Under the pieces are notes generated by a model. It was not told where the DNA came from. It saw only the letters and a list, made by a program, of their open reading frames with translations, and ran no database searches. From the NCBI GenBank assembly GCA_963829845.1, contig CAWHKD010000001.1, positions 1 through 64,000 on the forward strand: a DNA stretch of 64,000 bases, in the 5' to 3' direction. The position numbers and the translations under genes were made by a program. Below are positions 1 through 8,530 of this stretch, one piece after another. Numbering within the stretch: the stretch's first letter is position 1; the number at the start of each line of letters is the position of its first letter. The DNA is from Gaiellasilicea sp963829845. Its GTDB lineage: Bacteria > Actinomycetota > Thermoleophilia > Gaiellales > Gaiellaceae.

Positions 1-128
1 GCCACGCCTCTGTTCTCGTGTGCCCTTGCTCGCTGCAGAGGGGTGATCTCCGTGAGGTCGAAGGTGACGCGGGCGCGCCCAGCGACCGTGCCGCCCGAGA
101 CGCCACTCCCCGCGGCGCTCGAGGTCAC
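1..128 (-). CDS. possible 5' end of a minus-strand gene leaving the window
   Basis: On the minus strand a GTG at 128 opens a frame that stays open to the window edge. Its codons mostly end in G or C, and it contains the protein-like stretch ARVTFDLTEITPLQR. It is only about 42 codons long, with no clear Shine-Dalgarno sequence and no recognised domain, so it may be a chance frame. No other gene is visible between 1 and 202. Confidence 0.25.
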   Translation of the reverse strand, partial: MTSSAAGSGVSGGTVAGRARVTFDLTEITPLQRARAHENRGV

Positions 129-202
129 GCATCGTGTTCGGGGAGGCCGCACTCCCCGGGGCGCGCCCACCTGCTAGACGCGAAGAAATGCGGTTTCTGC
201 GA

Positions 203-358
203 TCAGCTGCCGCTGAACTCGCGCCGCGCGCACTCCGGACAGTAGAACGACAGCTGCGGCGGCTCGTCCGCTTCGGGATCGTCTGTCCTGAAGGCCTTCC
301 AGCCGCGCGCGCTGATACTGCTCACACGCGGGCACTCGGCGCAGGCGAGGACATGCAC
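203..358 (-). CDS. small zinc-ribbon protein (51 aa), paralogue of the divergent gene at 507
   Basis: This is a 51-residue protein with two CxxC pairs, at residues 6-9 (CAEC) and 40-43 (CPEC), separated by an acidic linker. That is the pattern of a minimal treble-clef or zinc-ribbon fold. The second pair is in the context YCPECARRE. The gene at 507-674 encodes the same layout (TCEEC, then YCPPCAER, with W at a matching place), so the two look like paralogues transcribed away from each other. The GTG at 358 was chosen because similarity to the sister gene begins there; an in-frame ATG at 388 is the alternative. The function is unknown. Such proteins often bind nucleic acid or a protein partner, but nothing here shows which. 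Confidence 0.5.
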   Translation of the reverse strand: MHVLACAECPRVSSISARGWKAFRTDDPEADEPPQLSFYCPECARREFSGS

Positions 359-506
359 GTCCGCGCCCGTGGCAGGTTCCCTCTCCATTGGCCGGATGAT
401 CTCGTCCAGCGGGCGCCGGCGCGACTCCCCAAAGGTGTGGCTCTGTACGCCGGAGGATGGGATCAACTCCGTCAGCGCGTCCGAGCGGCCTGCGAGGCTT
501 TGCGCC

Positions 507-674
507 GTGCTGACGTGCGAGGAGTGCCGATGCCTGTCCGAGTCCGGAAAGGGCTGGTTCGGGCAAATTGCGGAGGACCCGGAGGACGGCGAGGGACCGG
601 TTGTGTGCACGTATTGTCCACCGTGCGCGGAGCGGGTGCTCGATGCCCGAACGCGCGTCCCAAGCTACGTCTGA
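507..674 (+). CDS. small zinc-ribbon protein (55 aa), paralogue of the gene at 203-358
   Basis: The protein has 55 residues with CEEC at 4-7 and CPPC at 37-40, plus an extra cysteine at 9 and one at 34. The linker is acidic (EDPEDGEG). The frame is open much further upstream, but similarity to the divergent sister starts at VLTC, so the GTG at 507 is taken as the start. The last 10 bases overlap the 3' end of the convergent MFS transporter gene. The two zinc-ribbon genes leave about 150 bp between their starts. The role is unknown, and zinc binding is inferred from cysteine spacing only. Confidence 0.5.
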   Translation: MLTCEECRCLSESGKGWFGQIAEDPEDGEGPVVCTYCPPCAERVLDARTRVPSYV

Positions 675-1987
675 CTGTTCGCCTGACCGCGGCCGTGCGC
701 CGACGGATCGTCGGATGCCACTCGGGCGTCGGCCCGTGCGGAACGGAGCGGTGAGAACCATCCGATCGCCGCGCTGATCCCGACGCCCAGGGCCATCACG
801 AGGTAGGTGAACTCGATCGACGTGACCTGCGCGAGCGCCCCACCGGCCGCGGCCCCGAAGGGCATGCCGCCCCAGGCGATCATCCGGGCCGAGACGTTGA
901 CTCTACTCTGGAGGTGATCGGGTGCGACCTGCTGCCGCAGGGAGATGGCGTTGATGATCACGAGGGTCTGCGCCGCTCCCCAGCCGAAGAAGAAGAGGAG
1001 CGCCGCGGCGAAGTTGGTTGCGAGGGCGAGCGCCGCGACCGCGACAACGGCCGTCGTCAGGCCGGCGAGCGTGATCGATCCGGTGGCGAAGCGGCGATTC
1101 AGGGGCGGCAGCAGGATGCTCGACGCGAGGCTGCCGAGGGCGGCGGCCGAGAACAAGAGGCCGATCCCCGCGCCCGAGTCCGGCAGACCGAGCGCCTGAA
1201 CCCCGTACACGACGGTGAGCCCGGTCACGGCGCCGCCGGTGAAGCTGACACCGAACCCGAGCAGCGTCAGTGTGCGCACGAGCCGATGTCCCCAGAGGAA
1301 TCCTAGCCCCTCGCGCACGTCTCCGATCAGGCGGCGGACGACCGGTTCGACGCTCGCCGGATCGAGGTGCCGGGTCGAGAACGGTGTTCGGATGAGCAGG
1401 AGGGCGATCGCGCTGAGCCCGTAGCTCGCGGCGTCGAGGCCGATCGCATAGGCGGGGCCGATCGTCGCTGCCAACACGCCGGCGACCGCCGGCCCCACGA
1501 CCGCGATCAGGCTGGACGCTCCCGCGACGGCTGCATTTGCCTCGACGAGGCGATCACGGCCGGCGATCAGCGGCAGCGCGCCGAAGTTCGCAGCGTCGAA
1601 CCAGACGAAGAGCGTCGCGGAGAGGATCGCCACCACGAACACCTGCTCGACGCTGAGCACGCCCGCTGCAGCGGCGAGCGGAACGGTTGCGAGGATGACC
1701 GTCTGCAGCAGGTTGCAGCCGACCATGATCCGGCGGCGGTCGGCGCGATCGGCGATCGCGCCCGCCAGCAGTCCGAAGAGCAGGTAGGGGACGGCCTGCA
1801 GTGCCGCCAACACGCCGGTTCCGAGCGCGGACCCGGTCAGCTGATAGACGAGAATCGGCGCGACGACAGACGTGATCCGTGAGCCCGCCTCCGAGATCGC
1901 ATGTGCTCCCCAGAAGAGGCCGAACGAGCGGTCGCGTAGCAGCGATCCGGGCGGGATCAGTCTCGACAGACTTGCGGCGCGTCCCAT
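665..1987 (-). CDS. MFS drug/metabolite exporter (EntS-like, MFS_3)
   Basis: This 440-aa polytopic membrane protein has about 12 hydrophobic segments. It carries the MFS loop signature between helices 2 and 3 (GAIADRADRRRIM, residues about 77-89), preceded by the N-terminal SFGLFWGAHAISEAGSRI typical of the EntS/MFS_3 branch, whose members export siderophores, macrolides and other small molecules by proton antiport. The substrate cannot be told from the sequence. The ATG at 1987 has a TACTCT hexamer 10 nt upstream on the minus strand. The 3' end overlaps the convergent zinc-ribbon gene by 10 bp. No dedicated regulator lies beside it. Confidence 0.85.
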   Translation of the reverse strand: MGRAASLSRLIPPGSLLRDRSFGLFWGAHAISEAGSRITSVVAPILVYQLTGSALGTGVLAALQAVPYLLFGLLAGAIADRADRRRIMVGCNLLQTVILATVPLAAAAGVLSVEQVFVVAILSATLFVWFDAANFGALPLIAGRDRLVEANAAVAGASSLIAVVGPAVAGVLAATIGPAYAIGLDAASYGLSAIALLLIRTPFSTRHLDPASVEPVVRRLIGDVREGLGFLWGHRLVRTLTLLGFGVSFTGGAVTGLTVVYGVQALGLPDSGAGIGLLFSAAALGSLASSILLPPLNRRFATGSITLAGLTTAVVAVAALALATNFAAALLFFFGWGAAQTLVIINAISLRQQVAPDHLQSRVNVSARMIAWGGMPFGAAAGGALAQVTSIEFTYLVMALGVGISAAIGWFSPLRSARADARVASDDPSAHGRGQANSQT

Positions 1988-2286
1988 GGAGCGGCCGAGA
2001 GTACGGCATCAGTCCCAGAAGGAACCGGCCGCAGGGACTCGCGCCCGCGGAAGTGGGGGCATCCCCGGTCGCGAGCCCGCAGCAGCAGGAAGGACGCCTC
2101 TCCCACGTCCTCGTCATCGAGGGTAGCGACCGCCCGCCGTGTGACCGCATGACGCAAATGGGCTGTTTTTCGCCTCGCGCGGCGTCACCCAAGGGGTGGA
2201 TGGCCGCCCGGGGCTGCTGGCACATGCAGGAGACCTCCCGAAACGGGGAGTAGCGCCGGCTCCTTCAGTCCCATAGCCTCCGGCAG
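1988..2286. other. intergenic region, no gene recognised
   Basis: About 300 bp between two divergent genes. Frames on both strands are arginine-rich and resemble out-of-frame reading. The only features seen are the TACTCT hexamer near 1998 (minus strand, MFS gene) and TAGCCT at 2274 (plus strand, next gene). Confidence 0.4.
2274..2279 (+). promoter_or_regulatory. putative -10 hexamer of a leaderless transcript
   Basis: TAGCCT lies 7 nt before the ATG at 2287, and no Shine-Dalgarno sequence lies between. The same geometry recurs upstream of many genes in the window. Confidence 0.4.
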
Positions 2287-2742
2287 ATGGCGTCTGCGGC
2301 CATGGGTCGGGCGGGCCAGCGTGCGAAAAGACACCGGCGCCTGCTGATCGTCTTGGGCAGCGTTGCGGCAATCGCCGCTACCCTCGCGGCCCTCGCGACC
2401 GCCTTCACGAGGCTCGAGACATACAGCGGCGCAAGCGAGACTCCCGGGACGGCGCCTGCATGGTCGGCACCGTGCTTCCAGCACGAGCCGCGCCACGACA
2501 GGCGGCTCCTCGCTCGCTGTGCGCGCGCGACTGGCGTCGTCTCGTACGTCCGCCGTCGAGACTCGACCCACGTGCAAGAGGTGCATTTCGCCCTCGTTGG
2601 GCGCTTCGGCGCACTCATCGTCAAGCTCGGCGATCCGAGCCTGCTCAGGACGCCGGCCGTTGGATCACGTGTGACCGTCGTCGGGGCGCTCGTTCGTGCT
2701 GCCAACGACATGCGCGAGATCGAAGCCTGGTCACTGCACTGA
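2287..2742 (+). CDS. membrane-anchored or exported protein of unknown function, OB-like C-terminus
   Basis: The 151-aa protein has a basic N-terminus, then one hydrophobic segment (residues about 18-38) that can serve as an uncleaved signal anchor. The C-terminal half (from about residue 78) alternates short hydrophobic strands (GVVSYVRR, VHFALVG, LIVKLG, RVTVVGALV), which suggests a small beta-barrel of OB type as in other short actinobacterial exported proteins. This is a fold guess from strand pattern, not a recognised family. Two cysteines (in PCFQH and ARCAR) could form a disulfide after export. The gene stands alone between divergent and convergent neighbours. Confidence 0.6.
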   Translation: MASAAMGRAGQRAKRHRRLLIVLGSVAAIAATLAALATAFTRLETYSGASETPGTAPAWSAPCFQHEPRHDRRLLARCARATGVVSYVRRRDSTHVQEVHFALVGRFGALIVKLGDPSLLRTPAVGSRVTVVGALVRAANDMREIEAWSLH

Positions 2743-3026
2743 GCTCACACGCCACGACTCCCGGCTGCGGACGAACCACGATCGGGTTTGAGGCATCGGC
2801 AGAATCGGCATAGCCTCTAAGGACGCGGGGCGGCGATGTCTGGCTCACTCATTTCTCCCCCACGCGTGGGTGAAGTCTGCGGCAAACGTTCGCCGCCTCG
2901 CGGCCGATCGAAAAGGTATTCATCAGAGCCGATCCAGCCGGGCCCAGGGCCTGACGCTCGAAGGTGCCGCGCTCGCCGAGCAAGCCGCCGCCTAGTCGCG
3001 GTCTCAGGTCGGAGCGCGTTCCGCGT

Positions 3027-3377
3027 TCATCCGCTGGTGCGGTCGAGCAGCTGCAGGAGGTCGTGCGCGGCGAGTTCGACCTCCTTGTGACGCCATTCGG
3101 CCGCGCGATACACGCAGGCGATGAGGCCGTCGCGGTGGACGCGCCTGAAGTCGCCGTAGACGAACGCGTGGCGCGCCTTCGTCTCGTCCGCAGCACCTTC
3201 GGTCAGACCCAGGTGCCACTCCGCGTACTCGTCCCAGGAATGGGACTCGAGGAACGCGTTCTCGTCTGCTGCGCTCGGCTGGACGTCGCCCCAATCGCTG
3301 TCGAGCACATACTGACGGCTCTCGATCAGCCGGCGAGCCTTGGCGACCGCCCGCTTGTTGATGGAGTACGTGGCCAT
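3027..3377 (-). CDS. conserved actinobacterial protein of unknown function (116 aa)
   Basis: This soluble 116-aa protein has a strongly patterned sequence: RRLIESRQYVLDSDWGDVQP near the N-terminus, HSWDEYAEWHLGLTEGA in the middle, then FVYGDFRRVHRDGLIACVYRAAEW and VELAAHDLLQLLD at the C-terminus. The density of Trp, Tyr and His together with clean codon usage marks it as a real gene. I recognise the pattern as a recurring actinobacterial hypothetical protein but know no assigned function. There is no signal peptide or membrane segment. The ATG at 3377 is the only sensible start. The neighbour downstream on the same strand is the M28 peptidase's 3' side, with no operon link. Confidence 0.75.
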   Translation of the reverse strand: MATYSINKRAVAKARRLIESRQYVLDSDWGDVQPSAADENAFLESHSWDEYAEWHLGLTEGAADETKARHAFVYGDFRRVHRDGLIACVYRAAEWRHKEVELAAHDLLQLLDRTSG

Positions 3378-3453
3378 GCCACATTGTTGCGTCTCCGACG
3401 CGGCGCTCTAGGCGGCGAGGTTGTCCTCGCCGCCTAGGCTCCGTTTGGGAGGG

Positions 3454-5052
3454 CTACGGGGAGAACGTCCCTTCCGGCCCCGCCGGCGCCGGGATGGAAA
3501 ATGCGCCCGGCACGCGCTGACCCAAAACGCCATTCACTGTCTCGGTCGAATAGGCGAAGGTCAACACAGAGAACGCGACGGCGTCCGCGTTCACGTCGAG
3601 CGCGCGCAAGTTCACGTTCGCGAACGTGTCGCACGCCTGGTGGTAGCACGGGTCGAACTGGGCGCCCACGGTGCCGCCCCAGATCGACGCCTGCTCGGCC
3701 GTCTTCATCTCCTCCGCGCCGGTGAAGAGGCCGCCGGCGGGAATGTCGTTCTCGATGAACGCCTGATAGTCGCTGCGGCCGCTGAACTCCGTGTCGTCGT
3801 ACGGCTCGCCCAGCAGCGTGTAGAACGACTCGAAGACGTCCTCAATCTCGATCGAGCCGTCCGGGATCGCAACCGGAGCCTCGAACGTCGACTCGTCGGC
3901 GTCGTACACCATGAAGATGTAGTTCGGCGAGCCGACCATGTCGAAGTTGAGGTAGAGCGCGATTCGGTCGCGTTCGGCCTGGCTCAGGTCCTCGACGTAC
4001 GCCGTCGAGCCGACGAGGCCGGCCTCTTCACCGCCCCACCACGCGAAGCGCAAGGTGTTCTCCGGCTTGAGCTTCGCGAGCTGCTGGGCGAGCTCCAGCA
4101 GTACGGCAGAACCGCTCCCGTTGTCATTGATCCCGGGGCCTGCCTCGACGGAGTCGAGATGAGCGCCGGCCATGACGACGTTGCCGTCGTTCCGCCCGGG
4201 GAGCTCGGCGATCACGTTTTGCTGCGGCTTGTTCACCACGGAGACCGTCGCGCGTGTGCCCGGCTGGGCGAGCGCCTCACCCGTGGCGAAGTCCGCACCG
4301 ACGACCGGAATGGCGATGGCCGGGGACACGGAGCCGTTGGGCGCGACGGCGGTGGCGCCCAGAGGCCCGCATCGGTCAGGTGTATTGCACTGGTTGAAGA
4401 GGATGACTGCGGCCGCGCCCGCTGCCTGGGCGTTCGCCACCTTGAGCGCGAAGCTGCAGCCGCCCCGCTGGATCAGCGCGATCTGGCCGGCCGGGAAGCC
4501 CGCGAAGTCGTCCGGGCCGCCGGGGTCAGCCGTGAGCGGCGCCCCGACTGCGGCCTCCGTGAACGCTCCCTGGCATCCGCTCGTGGTTGCACGCGGAGGA
4601 GTCAGGTTGATGTCGACCGGGATCACGTCGGCAGTGACCGTTCCGAGGGCGCTCCCGGTGACTCCGCTCGAGTCGAACGTCGCGGGCGTCGGGGCCGTCC
4701 GCTGGATCGGCTCCGAGACCGTGAAGTCGAATTCGTCGAGCGAGACCGACCAGCCGGCCGCCTCGAGCGTCTCGACCACATAGGCGACGCTCGCGTCATA
4801 GCCGGGAGTCGCGGCGGCACGCGTGCCGCCGTTCGCGTCTGCGATCGCCTGCAAGGCGGCCTGGTGCTCGCGGACGCCGTCGAGGCGGACGCACTCGAGC
4901 AGCTTGTCGTAAGTGTTGTTCGTCCGCTGGTCACACGCCACCTGCGGCGGCGCGCCTACAGCGGGCGTGACGAGCAGGAAAGCAGCCGCTGCAACGGCCG
5001 CGACAACCAACAAGCCGGCTCGCACAGGGCGTGCTGCTGTGAATCGCTTCAT
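3454..5052 (-). CDS. secreted M28 family aminopeptidase with PA insert
   Basis: A zinc aminopeptidase of the M28 (aminopeptidase Y/S) family, acting outside the membrane on peptide N-termini. The 532-aa product begins with a signal peptide (basic start, hydrophobic residues 11-30, cut near AVGA). A PA domain occupies about residues 165-275 (GFPAGQIALIQRGGCSF and AGAAAVILFN are typical). The catalytic zinc core follows: His299 (AHLDS), Asp310 (INDNGSG), Glu342/Glu343 (WWGGEEAG), Asp371 (LNFDMVG) and His471 (CYHQACD), so the full ligand set is present. The frame is open to 5208, but the ATG at 5052 follows GGGGAGAA at a good distance and begins the signal peptide. It stands as a single gene. 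Confidence 0.92.
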   Translation of the reverse strand: MKRFTAARPVRAGLLVVAAVAAAAFLLVTPAVGAPPQVACDQRTNNTYDKLLECVRLDGVREHQAALQAIADANGGTRAAATPGYDASVAYVVETLEAAGWSVSLDEFDFTVSEPIQRTAPTPATFDSSGVTGSALGTVTADVIPVDINLTPPRATTSGCQGAFTEAAVGAPLTADPGGPDDFAGFPAGQIALIQRGGCSFALKVANAQAAGAAAVILFNQCNTPDRCGPLGATAVAPNGSVSPAIAIPVVGADFATGEALAQPGTRATVSVVNKPQQNVIAELPGRNDGNVVMAGAHLDSVEAGPGINDNGSGSAVLLELAQQLAKLKPENTLRFAWWGGEEAGLVGSTAYVEDLSQAERDRIALYLNFDMVGSPNYIFMVYDADESTFEAPVAIPDGSIEIEDVFESFYTLLGEPYDDTEFSGRSDYQAFIENDIPAGGLFTGAEEMKTAEQASIWGGTVGAQFDPCYHQACDTFANVNLRALDVNADAVAFSVLTFAYSTETVNGVLGQRVPGAFSIPAPAGPEGTFSP

Positions 5053-5167
5053 GCGTTTTCTCCCCTTTCGTACGGATCGAGCGTGTCGATCCGGTAGCGA
5101 CGCCGCGAGGATAACGTGCTTCACACCGCGCCTTCGCAGCGAACACGACCTCAGGCGCTTGCGGAGG

Positions 5168-5173
5168 TATCCT
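5168..5173 (+). promoter_or_regulatory. putative -10 hexamer (TATCCT)
   Basis: TATCCT ends 9 nt before the GTG at 5183, which supports that start and a leaderless transcript for the small membrane protein. Confidence 0.35.
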
Positions 5174-5182
5174 GCCCGCTGA

Positions 5183-5404
5183 GTGATCTGGCGCTCGGCC
5201 GTTCTCATGCCCTACGTCGTCTTGGCGGCTGTTGTGGCTGTCGCCTACGGCATCGAAGGCTTCGTGACGCTCGTCTACTTCTACGTCGTCGCCGGTGCTT
5301 GGCTGGCGTTCGTGCTTGCCTGGGGGTCGCTTGCTCGGAGGGCTGGCTGCACGAATGCTGAGCGGGTGTGGCGAACGGGGAGCTGGTCGCTGCGTCGGCG
5401 CTAG
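5183..5404 (+). CDS. small two-helix membrane protein
   Basis: The 73-aa product contains two hydrophobic stretches, residues about 9-27 (PYVVLAAVVAVAYGIEGF) and 29-49 (TLVYFYVVAGAWLAFVLAW), followed by a short basic tail, so a hairpin inner-membrane protein is likely. No family is recognised. The gene is divergent from the M28 peptidase. An ATG at residue 9 is a possible shorter start. Support comes from the hydrophobic pattern and the -10-like hexamer upstream; a chance open frame cannot be excluded. Confidence 0.45.
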   Translation: MIWRSAVLMPYVVLAAVVAVAYGIEGFVTLVYFYVVAGAWLAFVLAWGSLARRAGCTNAERVWRTGSWSLRRR

Positions 5405-5449
5405 CTCGCGGGCGTCCCGCCAGCCCCCGTCGTTCGCGCGTGCGGGCAT

Positions 5450-6118
5450 CTACCGGACGTCGGCCTCGAGCTTGCGCTCGAGCTCACGGAGCCGCCGACG
5501 CAGCGTCATCTTCGAGGCCCTGTCGGTGTGCAGGGTGTCCAGCGCGCAGGCCAGGAAGCACGCCGCCCCCAGCGATGTGTTCCAGTTCGCCGCCGCCTGA
5601 TCGAGCATCGATCCGGTCGACGGAACGACGAAGCCGGCGACAGCCGAGATTCCGAAGAAGATGCAGCCGAGCAGGTTGACTGCGGGCTGCCACCATCCCG
5701 CGCCGCCGCGCACCGGCAACCACCCATGACGCGCCGAGGCGCGGTAGACGATCGCGCCCGAGACGAGGAAGCAGATCGACCCGCGCCAATCGGGCCGCCA
5801 GACGAGCTTGTCGTACTCGGGGTTCGTCAAGATCGTGTGCATCGCCTGGTACGTCGTGAGGTTGAAGAACAGCGTGCCGGCGGACTGGATGATGGCGGCC
5901 CACCATGCTGCACCGCCGCCACCGGGGGCGTGCCGTTCGGACCAGGCCAGCCAGCTCTGGAGCCCGCCGCCGGCCGTGAACAGGATCGAGCCGATGAAGA
6001 AGGTGACGGCGTCAGCCGAGTCGCCGACCAGCTGCGCGTAGCCGGGGAACGGGCCGATCAGGAAGCATGTCGACCCGAGAGCGAAGCAGAGGGCCATCCA
6101 ACGTGCGCGACTCATCAC
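5450..6118 (-). CDS. multipass membrane protein, YrhK-like
   Basis: The 222-aa protein has five or six hydrophobic segments and a charged C-terminal coiled-coil tail (RRRLRELERKLEAD). The segment DAVTFFIGSILFTAGGGLQS resembles the YrhK-type integral membrane domain, and a similar pattern recurs near residues 145-165 (NLLGCIFFGISAVAGFV), so the protein may hold two copies of that unit. The assignment is by pattern only. The function of YrhK proteins is not established. The gene is divergent from the glutamate decarboxylase, with about 100 bp between starts. Confidence 0.65.
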   Translation of the reverse strand: MMSRARWMALCFALGSTCFLIGPFPGYAQLVGDSADAVTFFIGSILFTAGGGLQSWLAWSERHAPGGGGAAWWAAIIQSAGTLFFNLTTYQAMHTILTNPEYDKLVWRPDWRGSICFLVSGAIVYRASARHGWLPVRGGAGWWQPAVNLLGCIFFGISAVAGFVVPSTGSMLDQAAANWNTSLGAACFLACALDTLHTDRASKMTLRRRLRELERKLEADVR

Positions 6119-6222
6119 CCACGCACCCTGTCACCTTTGACGCGACCGACCCATATGGTTGAGCCAGATCAGCTCGGCGACGCGATTCGTCTACAAGCGG
6201 GAATCGAAGGAGGTTGAGGTCA

Positions 6223-7614
6223 ATGCCACTCAAGCATCTAGGCCCGGCGACGGGCCGGCGGCAGGAGCTCGCGGTCGCGCCGCTCTTCAGCCTCGAGACC
6301 GACACGATCCCCCGGCACGAGCTGCCGGACGGTGAGCTGCCGCCCGATGTCGCGTACCAGATCGTCCACGACGAGCTCATGCTCGACGGCAACGCGCGGC
6401 TGAACGTCGCGACCTTCGTCACCACGTGGATGGAGCCGCAGGCCGAGAAGCTGATGGCCGAGTGCTTCGACAAGAACATGATCGACAAGGACGAGTACCC
6501 GCAGACCGCCGAGCTCGAGGCCCGCTGCGTCAGCATTCTGAGCAACCTCTGGCATGCGCCGGAAGCAGACGAGGCGACCGGCTGCTCCACGACCGGTTCG
6601 AGCGAGGCGGCCATGCTCGGCGGCCTCGCGCTCAAACGACGCTGGCAGCAGCGGCGCGCGGCCGAGGGCAAGCCCGCAGACAAGCCGAATCTCGTGATGG
6701 GAATCAACGTCCAGGTGTGCTGGGAGAAGTTCGCCAACTACTGGGACGTGGAGATGCGGCTCGTGCCGATGGAGGGCGATCGGTTCACGCTCTCGGCCGA
6801 CGAGGCTGTCGCGCGATGCGACGAGAACACCATCGGCGTCGTCGCGATCCTGGGCTCGACCTTCGATGGGGCGTACGAACCGGTCGCGGAGATCTGCAAG
6901 GCCCTGGACGCCCTGCAGGAAGAGACCGGGCTCGACGTTCCGGTGCACGTCGACGGTGCGTCGGGCGCGATGATCGCGCCTTTCCTCGATCCGGACCTGG
7001 AGTGGGACTTCCGCTTGCCCCGGGTTGCATCCATCAATACCTCGGGGCACAAGTACGGGCTCGTCTATCCGGGTGTTGGTTGGGTCGTCTGGCGCGACGC
7101 CGACGCGCTCCCCGGCGACCTCGTGTTCTGGGTGAACTACCTCGGCGACAACATGCCGACCTTCGCGCTCAATTTCTCCCGACCCGGCGCTCAGGTCGTT
7201 GGGCAGTACTACAACTTCCTCCGGCTCGGCTTCGACGGGTACCGAAAAGTGCAGGGGTACGCTCGTGACGTCGCGACGCGGCTTTCGTCACGGATCGCAG
7301 AGCTGGGACCCTTCGAATTGCTCACGCGCGGGGACGAGCTCCCGGTGTTCGCGTTCACGCTGAAGGACACCATCGAGAACTTCACCGCCTTCGACGTCTC
7401 GAACGCCCTGCGCGAGCGTGGCTGGCAGGTCCCCGCGTATACATTCCCCGAGAACCGCACCGACCTTGCGGCACTTCGCGTGGTCGTGCGGCGCGGGTTC
7501 ACGCACGACCTGGCCGACCTGCTCGTCTCGGACCTCGAGCGGCAGCTCCCGCGTCTCGAGACGCAGACCGCGCCCGTCCACGACCAGACCACTGGAGCGG
7601 CGTTCGCGCACTGA
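6223..7614 (+). CDS. gadB: glutamate decarboxylase (PLP-dependent)
   Basis: Converts L-glutamate to 4-aminobutyrate and CO2, consuming a proton; in bacteria it supports acid resistance and GABA metabolism. The 463-aa length matches bacterial GadA/GadB. PLP-binding residues are visible: Lys277 in SGHKYGLVYPGVGW, Asp244 in HVDGASGAMIAPF, and TTGSSEAAMLGG near residue 123. The ATG at 6223 was chosen because AAGGAGG sits 9 nt upstream, whereas the longer frame uses a TTG. No glutamate/GABA antiporter gene lies next to it, so export of GABA would need a partner elsewhere. The strong Shine-Dalgarno differs from the leaderless style of many neighbours and hints at high expression. Confidence 0.95.
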   Translation: MPLKHLGPATGRRQELAVAPLFSLETDTIPRHELPDGELPPDVAYQIVHDELMLDGNARLNVATFVTTWMEPQAEKLMAECFDKNMIDKDEYPQTAELEARCVSILSNLWHAPEADEATGCSTTGSSEAAMLGGLALKRRWQQRRAAEGKPADKPNLVMGINVQVCWEKFANYWDVEMRLVPMEGDRFTLSADEAVARCDENTIGVVAILGSTFDGAYEPVAEICKALDALQEETGLDVPVHVDGASGAMIAPFLDPDLEWDFRLPRVASINTSGHKYGLVYPGVGWVVWRDADALPGDLVFWVNYLGDNMPTFALNFSRPGAQVVGQYYNFLRLGFDGYRKVQGYARDVATRLSSRIAELGPFELLTRGDELPVFAFTLKDTIENFTAFDVSNALRERGWQVPAYTFPENRTDLAALRVVVRRGFTHDLADLLVSDLERQLPRLETQTAPVHDQTTGAAFAH

Positions 7615-7905
7615 AGAACCCAGTCCGCTTTAGCGCGGGCTGACGTATTTCGTGTCGATTCAAAGGCACTGATTCCGCGGACCGTTGACACGGAATGTGC
7701 GGACTGACACGATCCTGCGGCGGCGAGAAGGAATGGCGGCGTTTGCGGTGCCGCATCAGGGCGGAATTGTCGAGGAGTCTCGATCATGAGCCCTGGAAGG
7801 CTTCCTTCCGTGCGCGCCATCTCACACAAGTCGACAAACTCGAATCGGAAAGGTAGACAATGCCTTCGCGGGCTGGCGGATACTCGCGACGTGACGGTGG
7901 AACGG
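7615..7905. other. intergenic region, no gene recognised
   Basis: About 290 bp downstream of the decarboxylase. No convincing hairpin terminator or open frame with coding character was seen. Confidence 0.35.
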
Positions 7906-8022
7906 ATGTGGCTGGTTCGGTGCAGCGTCTGCGGCTGCGACTACGCTGGACGTCCTTGCGACACCGACCCCCCGTGCTGCCCACGGGTGGATCGAAAGCG
8001 CGCGGCGACCTCGTTTGAATGA
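7906..8022 (+). CDS. possible tiny cysteine-rich zinc-knuckle protein
   Basis: An ATG at 7906 opens a 38-aa frame containing CSVCGCDYAGRPC and then CCP, a cysteine density that is unusual for chance reading. GTG codons at 7891 and 7897 would add a few residues. Its 3' part lies antisense to the C-terminal tail of the gene at 7941-8357, so either this frame or that tail may be spurious. The function is unknown. Confidence 0.35.
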   Translation: MWLVRCSVCGCDYAGRPCDTDPPCCPRVDRKRAATSFE

Positions 8023-8357
8023 TCGGGCCGCGACGTGACCTGTCGTAGATGGGATGCCGCGGGCGGGCGTGAAGCCGAGGTAGCCGGCCGAAACCGAAGC
8101 TCATACCACTCGGCGCCCGGTGCCCTCCGCGTTCGCTCCCACCCTTTCTCCCAGAGGTCATCCTCCAGTGCGGCGAGGGCCTTCAGCGCGGCGGGGTCAT
8201 CGCGTATCTCGATCGACTTTCGCCACGGCGCGCGCCAAGTCGTGAACATCGGCGAGTAGCAAACGTCACCGCCATCACGGACGTAGAACTGCGCCTTTAC
8301 ATACCCGCGCCACAAGCCGATGACGCACCGATCCGCACGGAGGCGCTTTGACGACAT
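7941..8357 (-). CDS. conserved hypothetical protein (WRGYVKAQFYV family)
   Basis: The 138-aa product has a compact N-terminal core of about 85 residues: CVIGLWRGYVKAQFYV, SPMFTTWRAPW, then LAALEDDLWEKGWE and EWYELRFR. The Trp/Tyr-rich pattern recurs in actinobacterial hypothetical proteins. The last 50 residues are low in structure and overlap the opposite-strand cysteine-rich frame, so the true end may be uncertain. The ATG at 8357 begins just before the conserved core; the longer frame to 8456 looks non-coding. The function is not known. Confidence 0.6.
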   Translation of the reverse strand: MSSKRLRADRCVIGLWRGYVKAQFYVRDGGDVCYSPMFTTWRAPWRKSIEIRDDPAALKALAALEDDLWEKGWERTRRAPGAEWYELRFRPATSASRPPAASHLRQVTSRPDHSNEVAARFRSTRGQHGGSVSQGRPA

Positions 8358-8530
8358 CGGCCCCTCCCTTCCTTGAGGGGAGGAACGCGCAAGCGATCCG
8401 AGCGCCGCACTCTCGGAAGGCTCGAACTGATCCTCCCGTCGAGTTGCTGTTCGCATTCTCCCGATGAGAAGACACAGAAGTCAACTGACCCTTCGTCCAG
8501 ACTCACGCGTCAGAGGAGTGATCCCGGCGT

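Noticed and set aside
3421..5097. Long plus-strand open frame opposite the M28 peptidase gene
   Set aside because: Arginine- and glycine-rich with no family pattern; the minus strand encodes a complete peptidase. Such antisense frames are expected in high-GC DNA.
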